49,644 nucleotides of DNA from Schleiferilactobacillus shenzhenensis LY-73 (GTDB lineage Bacteria; Bacillota; Bacilli; Lactobacillales; Lactobacillaceae): the NCBI RefSeq assembly GCF_000469325.1, contig NZ_KI271582.1, forward strand, positions 58,151 through 107,794, read 5' to 3'. Position numbers and translations under genes: made by a program. This document shows, in pieces, positions 42,029 through 49,644 of this stretch. The notes beneath the pieces were generated by a model. That model had not been told where the DNA came from. It saw nothing but the letters and a program-made list of their open reading frames with translations, and ran no database searches. Each line of letters begins with the position of its first letter. Positions within the stretch are counted from its first letter, which is position 1.

Positions 42029-42658
42029 TTGAGCAAGTTTACTGTTCTTAATCACCCGTTGATTCAGCATAAGCTGACCATTATTCGGGATAAAAACACC
42101 GGTACCAAAGAATTCCGGGAAGTGGCCAACGAAATTGCTGAGCTGATGGTGTATGAAATCACCCGGGACCTGCCGCTCGAGGACGTCGAGATCGAGACTC
42201 CCATGGGCAAGACCACCCAGAAACAGCTTTCTGGTAAGAAATTGGCGGTCATTCCCATCCTGCGCGCCGGTCTGGGCATGGTCGACGGCGTTCTGGAATT
42301 GATTCCGGCGGCCAAGGTCGGCCACATTGGTATGTACCGGGACGAGAAGACCTTGAAGCCCCACGAATACTTCGTCAAGATGCCGGAAGATATTGACCAG
42401 CGCGAGCTGTTCATCGTCGACCCAATGCTGGCCACCGGCGGTTCGGCCAATATGGCGATTGATGCACTGAAGAAGCGGGGCGCCACCCACATGCGGCTGG
42501 TCGTCCTGGTTGCGGCGCCGGAAGGGGTCAAGGCTGTCCAAGCGGCTCACCCCGACGTGGATATTTATGCCGCGGCACTGGATGACCATTTGAACGAGAA
42601 CGGCTATATCGTCCCAGGTCTGGGCGATGCTGGCGACCGCCTCTTCGGTACGAAGTAA
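42029..42658 (+). CDS. upp: Uracil phosphoribosyltransferase
   Basis: A 209-residue salvage enzyme converting uracil and PRPP to UMP. The PRPP-binding motif is [16 protein letters not shown]. The TTG at 42029 ([15 protein letters not shown]) gives the exact family length and has AAGGAGG 9 bases before it; the ATG at 41999 lies upstream of that site. It is the last gene before the atp operon. Confidence 0.96.
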   Translation: MSKFTVLNHPLIQHKLTIIRDKNTGTKEFREVANEIAELMVYEITRDLPLEDVEIETPMGKTTQKQLSGKKLAVIPILRAGLGMVDGVLELIPAAKVGHIGMYRDEKTLKPHEYFVKMPEDIDQRELFIVDPMLATGGSANMAIDALKKRGATHMRLVVLVAAPEGVKAVQAAHPDVDIYAAALDDHLNENGYIVPGLGDAGDRLFGTK

Positions 42659-42770
42659 GTACGGCGAGAAACGAAAATACAGGACCGGCCGATTGCAAAT
42701 TTTCATTTTGAAAATGCTCCCGGGGCGGGTGTTTGACCGTCTCGGAAGCGCTTTTTACCGCTGCTTGGCT

Positions 42771-42799
42771 TTGTATTTTCATTTCCCCGGTGTTAATAT
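42771..42799 (+). promoter_or_regulatory. Possible promoter of the atp operon
   Basis: TTGTAT (42771-42776) and TAATAT (42794-42799) are 17 bases apart, 70 bases before atpB. Confidence 0.5.
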
Positions 42800-42868
42800 A
42801 GCGAGTGTGTTTCGGAGACCATCGTCATGCGGGTTCTCCGTTAACCATCATGGAAAGGAGGTCACAAC

Positions 42869-43579
42869 GTGGACGACAAATACCCAATCGTGCAGCTCTG
42901 GGGTTTGCATTTCAACCTGACCAACGATATTTCCGGTCTGGTGGCGGCCCTGATCGTGTTCGGATTGGTCTATTGGCTTTCCCGCAAGCCGCAATTTCGG
43001 CCCACCAAGAAGCAGAACCTGATCGAATGGATGATGGACTTCACCGATGGTATCGTACATAGCGCGATTCCTGGCGACGAAGCGCAGCCATTCCGTTTAT
43101 ATGCGTTCGTCCTGTTTCTCTTCGTCTTCATGTCCAACCAGCTTGGCTTGGCCATCGAAGTGAAGGCCGGTGACTTGACTTGGTTCCGGTCACCGACGGC
43201 AGACCCGATCATCACCATGTCGTTAGCTTTAATGACATTGCTGTTGACCCACTACTTCTCAATAAGAAAATTTGGTTTTGGCGGATATATGCGCAATTAT
43301 ACGAAGCCATTTGCCTTCCTGCTGCCAATCAACTTATTGGAAGAGTTCACGAACTTCTTGACCTTAGCTCTCCGGCTTTACGGTAACATCTTCGCTGGCG
43401 AGGTCCTGCTCACCCTGATTCATCAATTTGCGATGTCGATGGGGGCCATCAGCTTCATCGGGGCCATCCCGCTGGAACTGATCTGGCAGGGCTTCTCGGT
43501 GTTCATCGGTTCCATCCAGGCTTACGTATTTGTGACGTTGGCTATGGTGTACATGTCCCGCAAGCTGGAACAAGAATAG
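42869..43579 (+). CDS. atpB: F1Fo ATP synthase subunit a
   Basis: A 236-residue membrane subunit forming the proton half-channels next to the c ring. The essential Arg lies in LALRLYGNIFAGEVL. Start GTG at 42869, with AAAGGAGG 8 bases before it. First gene of the complete operon atpBEFHAGDC. Confidence 0.96.
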   Translation: MDDKYPIVQLWGLHFNLTNDISGLVAALIVFGLVYWLSRKPQFRPTKKQNLIEWMMDFTDGIVHSAIPGDEAQPFRLYAFVLFLFVFMSNQLGLAIEVKAGDLTWFRSPTADPIITMSLALMTLLLTHYFSIRKFGFGGYMRNYTKPFAFLLPINLLEEFTNFLTLALRLYGNIFAGEVLLTLIHQFAMSMGAISFIGAIPLELIWQGFSVFIGSIQAYVFVTLAMVYMSRKLEQE

Positions 43580-43816
<237 letters not shown>

Positions 43817-43856
43817 CTCATTGGCAACGAACTTAGACGAAGGGAAGTGTGTGTGA

Positions 43857-44381
43857 TTGGCTAATGAAGTGATATTAGCAACCACCGGTCTGTACACCGG
43901 CGACTTGCTGTGGTACCTCATTCTCTTCGCAGTGCTGTTGGTTGCCGTCGGTCACTTTGCCTGGAATCCCGTCAACGATATGATGGAAAAACGGCGCAAT
44001 AAGATCAACGATGACATTGACCACGCCCAGAGTGCGCGCCAAACGGCTGAAGAGCAGCAGAAGAAAACGGCCGCGGCCTTGGCCGATTCTAAGAACCAAG
44101 CCGTCGCCATTATTTCTAAAGCCCAGCAGCAAGGGAGTGCGCAGCAGGACCAGATCATTGCGCAAGCCCATACGGACGCAGAGACAATGAAGAAACAGGC
44201 CGAAAAAGATGCCGCCCAGGCGCGCCAAGATGCCTTGGCCCACGCGAAGGACGACATTGCCGACTTGTCCGTGCAGATCGCCAGCAAGCTGATTAACAAA
44301 GAGTTGGATGCCAGCGCTCACCAACAGTTGATCGACTCGTACATCAAGGGATTGGATAACAATAATGGCCAAACTCGATAG
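43857..44381 (+). CDS. atpF: F1Fo ATP synthase subunit b
   Basis: A 174-residue stator subunit: one N-terminal membrane segment (LLWYLILFAVLLVAVGHFAW) then a long Gln/Ala/Lys-rich coiled coil. The start is TTG at 43857 with AGGGAAG upstream. It overlaps atpH by 17 bases. Confidence 0.95.
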   Translation: MANEVILATTGLYTGDLLWYLILFAVLLVAVGHFAWNPVNDMMEKRRNKINDDIDHAQSARQTAEEQQKKTAAALADSKNQAVAIISKAQQQGSAQQDQIIAQAHTDAETMKKQAEKDAAQARQDALAHAKDDIADLSVQIASKLINKELDASAHQQLIDSYIKGLDNNNGQTR

Positions 44382-44916
44382 GAGTACAGTCGGGACCCGC
44401 TATGCCAGTGCTTTACTCGCGTTGGCCAAAGAGCGGGGCAATGCCGCGGAGACGCTCACCGAATTACAAGCGCTGGCGCAAGTCTTCGCGGACCAGCCCG
44501 ATTTAGGTCAAATCTTGACGGACAACCGGCTTTCTCTCCTGGAGAAACAGCCGATTCTGGAGAACTTAAAAAAGCCGTTTTCTGCCCAAACGCAAACGCT
44601 GCTGCAAATGGTCTTCGATTACAAGCGCATGGTAGACATGCCGGATATCGTCAAGGCTTACGAACACCTCTATGATGCCGACCAAGGAATTATCGAGGCG
44701 CACGTGACCAGCGTGGTGGCCTTGACCGCGGATCAGCAGCAGGCCCTGTCTGCTGCCTTAGCCAAGCGGTTTGGCGCCAAAACGGTCCATCTGCATCTGC
44801 ACCAAGACCCCGCCCTCATCGGTGGAGTGACCGTCCGGGTCCATGACGTTGTGTTAGACGGCAGCATTGTCCGCCGCCTGGCTGATATCAAAGCGGCCTT
44901 GACGGCAGAAGCGTAA
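44365..44916 (+). CDS. atpH: F1Fo ATP synthase subunit delta
   Basis: A 183-residue stator protein linking subunit b to the alpha3beta3 head. The N-terminal GTRYASALLALAKE and C-terminal PALIGGVTVRVHDVVLDGSIVRRL are diagnostic. Confidence 0.95.
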   Translation: MAKLDRSTVGTRYASALLALAKERGNAAETLTELQALAQVFADQPDLGQILTDNRLSLLEKQPILENLKKPFSAQTQTLLQMVFDYKRMVDMPDIVKAYEHLYDADQGIIEAHVTSVVALTADQQQALSAALAKRFGAKTVHLHLHQDPALIGGVTVRVHDVVLDGSIVRRLADIKAALTAEA

Positions 44917-44939
44917 TGGTCGCAAGAGAGGTGAATTGA

Positions 44940-46514
<1,575 letters not shown>

Positions 46515-46530
46515 AGGGGGGTACTGACTG

Positions 46531-48973
<2,443 letters not shown>

Positions 48974-48991
48974 AAGTAGGAGGGGACACTC

Positions 48992-49423
48992 GTGGCGGAA
49001 GATTTATCCCATGCAATCACCGTCAAGATCGTGACGCCTGATGGTGTCGTTTATGACCACCATGCCCACCTGCTGATCGTCAATGCGATTGATGGCGAAC
49101 TCGGGATCATGAAGGATCACGAGCCGATCATTGCCCCGTTGAGAATCGCCGAAGTGCGGGTCCAGCGGGTCGATGGCTTGGATCATGAAAACCACATCGC
49201 CGTCAATGGCGGGTTCATGGAGTTTTCGAACAACGTGGCCACCATCGTTGCAGATTCGGCGGAGCGGCAGCGGACGATCGATCTGAGTCGGGCGCAGCTG
49301 GCCAAAGAGCGGGCCGAGAAGGCCATCGCGGCGGCGGAAGCGAAGCACGACAAGGACACCGCCCGGCGCGCGCAAGTCGCCTTGCAGCGGGCTGTCAATC
49401 GGATCCACGTCAAGCAACAGTAA
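48992..49423 (+). CDS. atpC: F1Fo ATP synthase subunit epsilon
   Basis: A 143-residue subunit: N-terminal beta-sandwich (VKIVTPDGVVYDHHAHLLIV) and C-terminal two-helix part that can inhibit ATP hydrolysis. Start GTG at 48992 after TAGGAGGGG. Last gene of the operon. Confidence 0.96.
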   Translation: MAEDLSHAITVKIVTPDGVVYDHHAHLLIVNAIDGELGIMKDHEPIIAPLRIAEVRVQRVDGLDHENHIAVNGGFMEFSNNVATIVADSAERQRTIDLSRAQLAKERAEKAIAAAEAKHDKDTARRAQVALQRAVNRIHVKQQ

Positions 49424-49442
49424 CGTTGGTTTATGGTATGCT

Positions 49443-49478
49443 GAAGTCGGTGCAGTTTTTCTGCGCCGGCTTTTTCTT
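49443..49478 (+). terminator. Terminator of the atp operon
   Basis: AAGTCGGTGCAG and CTGCGCCGGCTT pair (one mismatch or wobble) around TTTTT and are followed by TTTTTC. Confidence 0.75.
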
Positions 49479-49564
49479 GCGGCGTTGCGCTTCGCGCTGC
49501 CGCCTTGTCGTGTGGGAAATGGTCCGCGGGACTGCCGATACGGCGTTGTGTTGCGCACGTCCGG

Positions 49565-49644
49565 CTCAAGGAGCAGGAGGACGGTGAGCGAGACCCGGCG
49601 ATTTGGGCCCTCCGGCTGGCTGGGCGTGGAACGCCATGGGCACG
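49565..49644. repeat. Left part of an intergenic inverted-repeat element, cut by the window end (element 4)
   Basis: GACCCGGCGATTTGGGCCCTCCG (49593-49615; key core GGCGATTTGGGCCC) and then TGGAACG and ATGGGCACG repeat the outer arm of element 3 (35464-35525 read on the minus strand). The second arm would lie beyond the window. No gene is seen from 49479 to the end. Confidence 0.75.

Noticed and set aside
42731-42752. Possible cre before the atp operon (around GGAAGCGCTTTTTA)
   Set aside because: Too many mismatches in the conserved flanks of the consensus.

Overview
The window is a chromosomal segment of a GC-rich member of the Lactobacillaceae. The order tdk-prfA-prmC-Sua5 gene-glyA-upp followed by atpBEFHAGDC is the classical lactobacillar arrangement. 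Shine-Dalgarno sites are of AAGGAGG type, several starts are TTG or GTG, and a CcpA-type cre sequence can be seen. A Schleiferilactobacillus- or Lacticaseibacillus-like species is my best guess from composition and gene content; the genus is not proven by the sequence.

Layout. 1-5.5 kb: a D-2-hydroxyacid dehydrogenase, a small two-gene unit (FtsX-like permease plus a P-loop-less ABC-like protein), an LtaS-type phosphoglycerol transferase and a divergent VanZ-family protein. 5.5-11.5 kb: a LacD aldolase, a block of long inverted repeats, a YtrA-type GntR regulator with its ABC transporter, pgi and a small membrane protein. 11.7-17.8 kb: a GtrA-GT39-GT2 cell-surface glycosylation operon divergent from an OmpR-type two-component system. 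17.9-19.7 kb: a nucleoside deaminase, small hypothetical genes, tRNA-Glu(CTC) and tRNA-Gln(CTG). 20.2-26.7 kb: an mgl (galactose/glucose) ABC transporter operon and an AraC-type regulator with a degenerate receiver domain. 26.8-35 kb: a histidine-phosphatase-like protein, a TetR-controlled heterodimeric ABC exporter, an acetoin/diacetyl reductase, a VOC protein and a serine hydrolase. 35.0-35.6 kb: two further long inverted-repeat elements. 35.6-49.4 kb: murT (minus strand, no gatD beside it), then the tdk to upp housekeeping cluster and the complete F1Fo ATP synthase operon. The window ends inside another copy of the intergenic repeat.

Most notable observation. The mgl operon appears remodelled. 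The substrate-binding lipoprotein reads as a circular permutation of canonical MglB: the segment that is normally N-terminal (with the Asp14/Phe16 ligands of E. coli MglB) sits at the C-terminus, and the mature protein begins at the strand carrying Asn91. Nearly all sugar ligands are kept. In the same operon the permease MglC carries an extra N-terminal charged, probably coiled-coil region of about 220 residues. Just downstream is a regulator whose receiver domain has Glu where the phosphorylated Asp should be. Together these suggest a lineage-specific version of the Mgl system, possibly with its own signalling route; the last point is inference.

Secondary points are a family of long intergenic inverted repeats with internal hairpins (four locations), a complete candidate three-component glycosylation system beside a two-component system whose promoter has helical-phase direct repeats, and several well-formed operators (YtrA-type, TetR-type).
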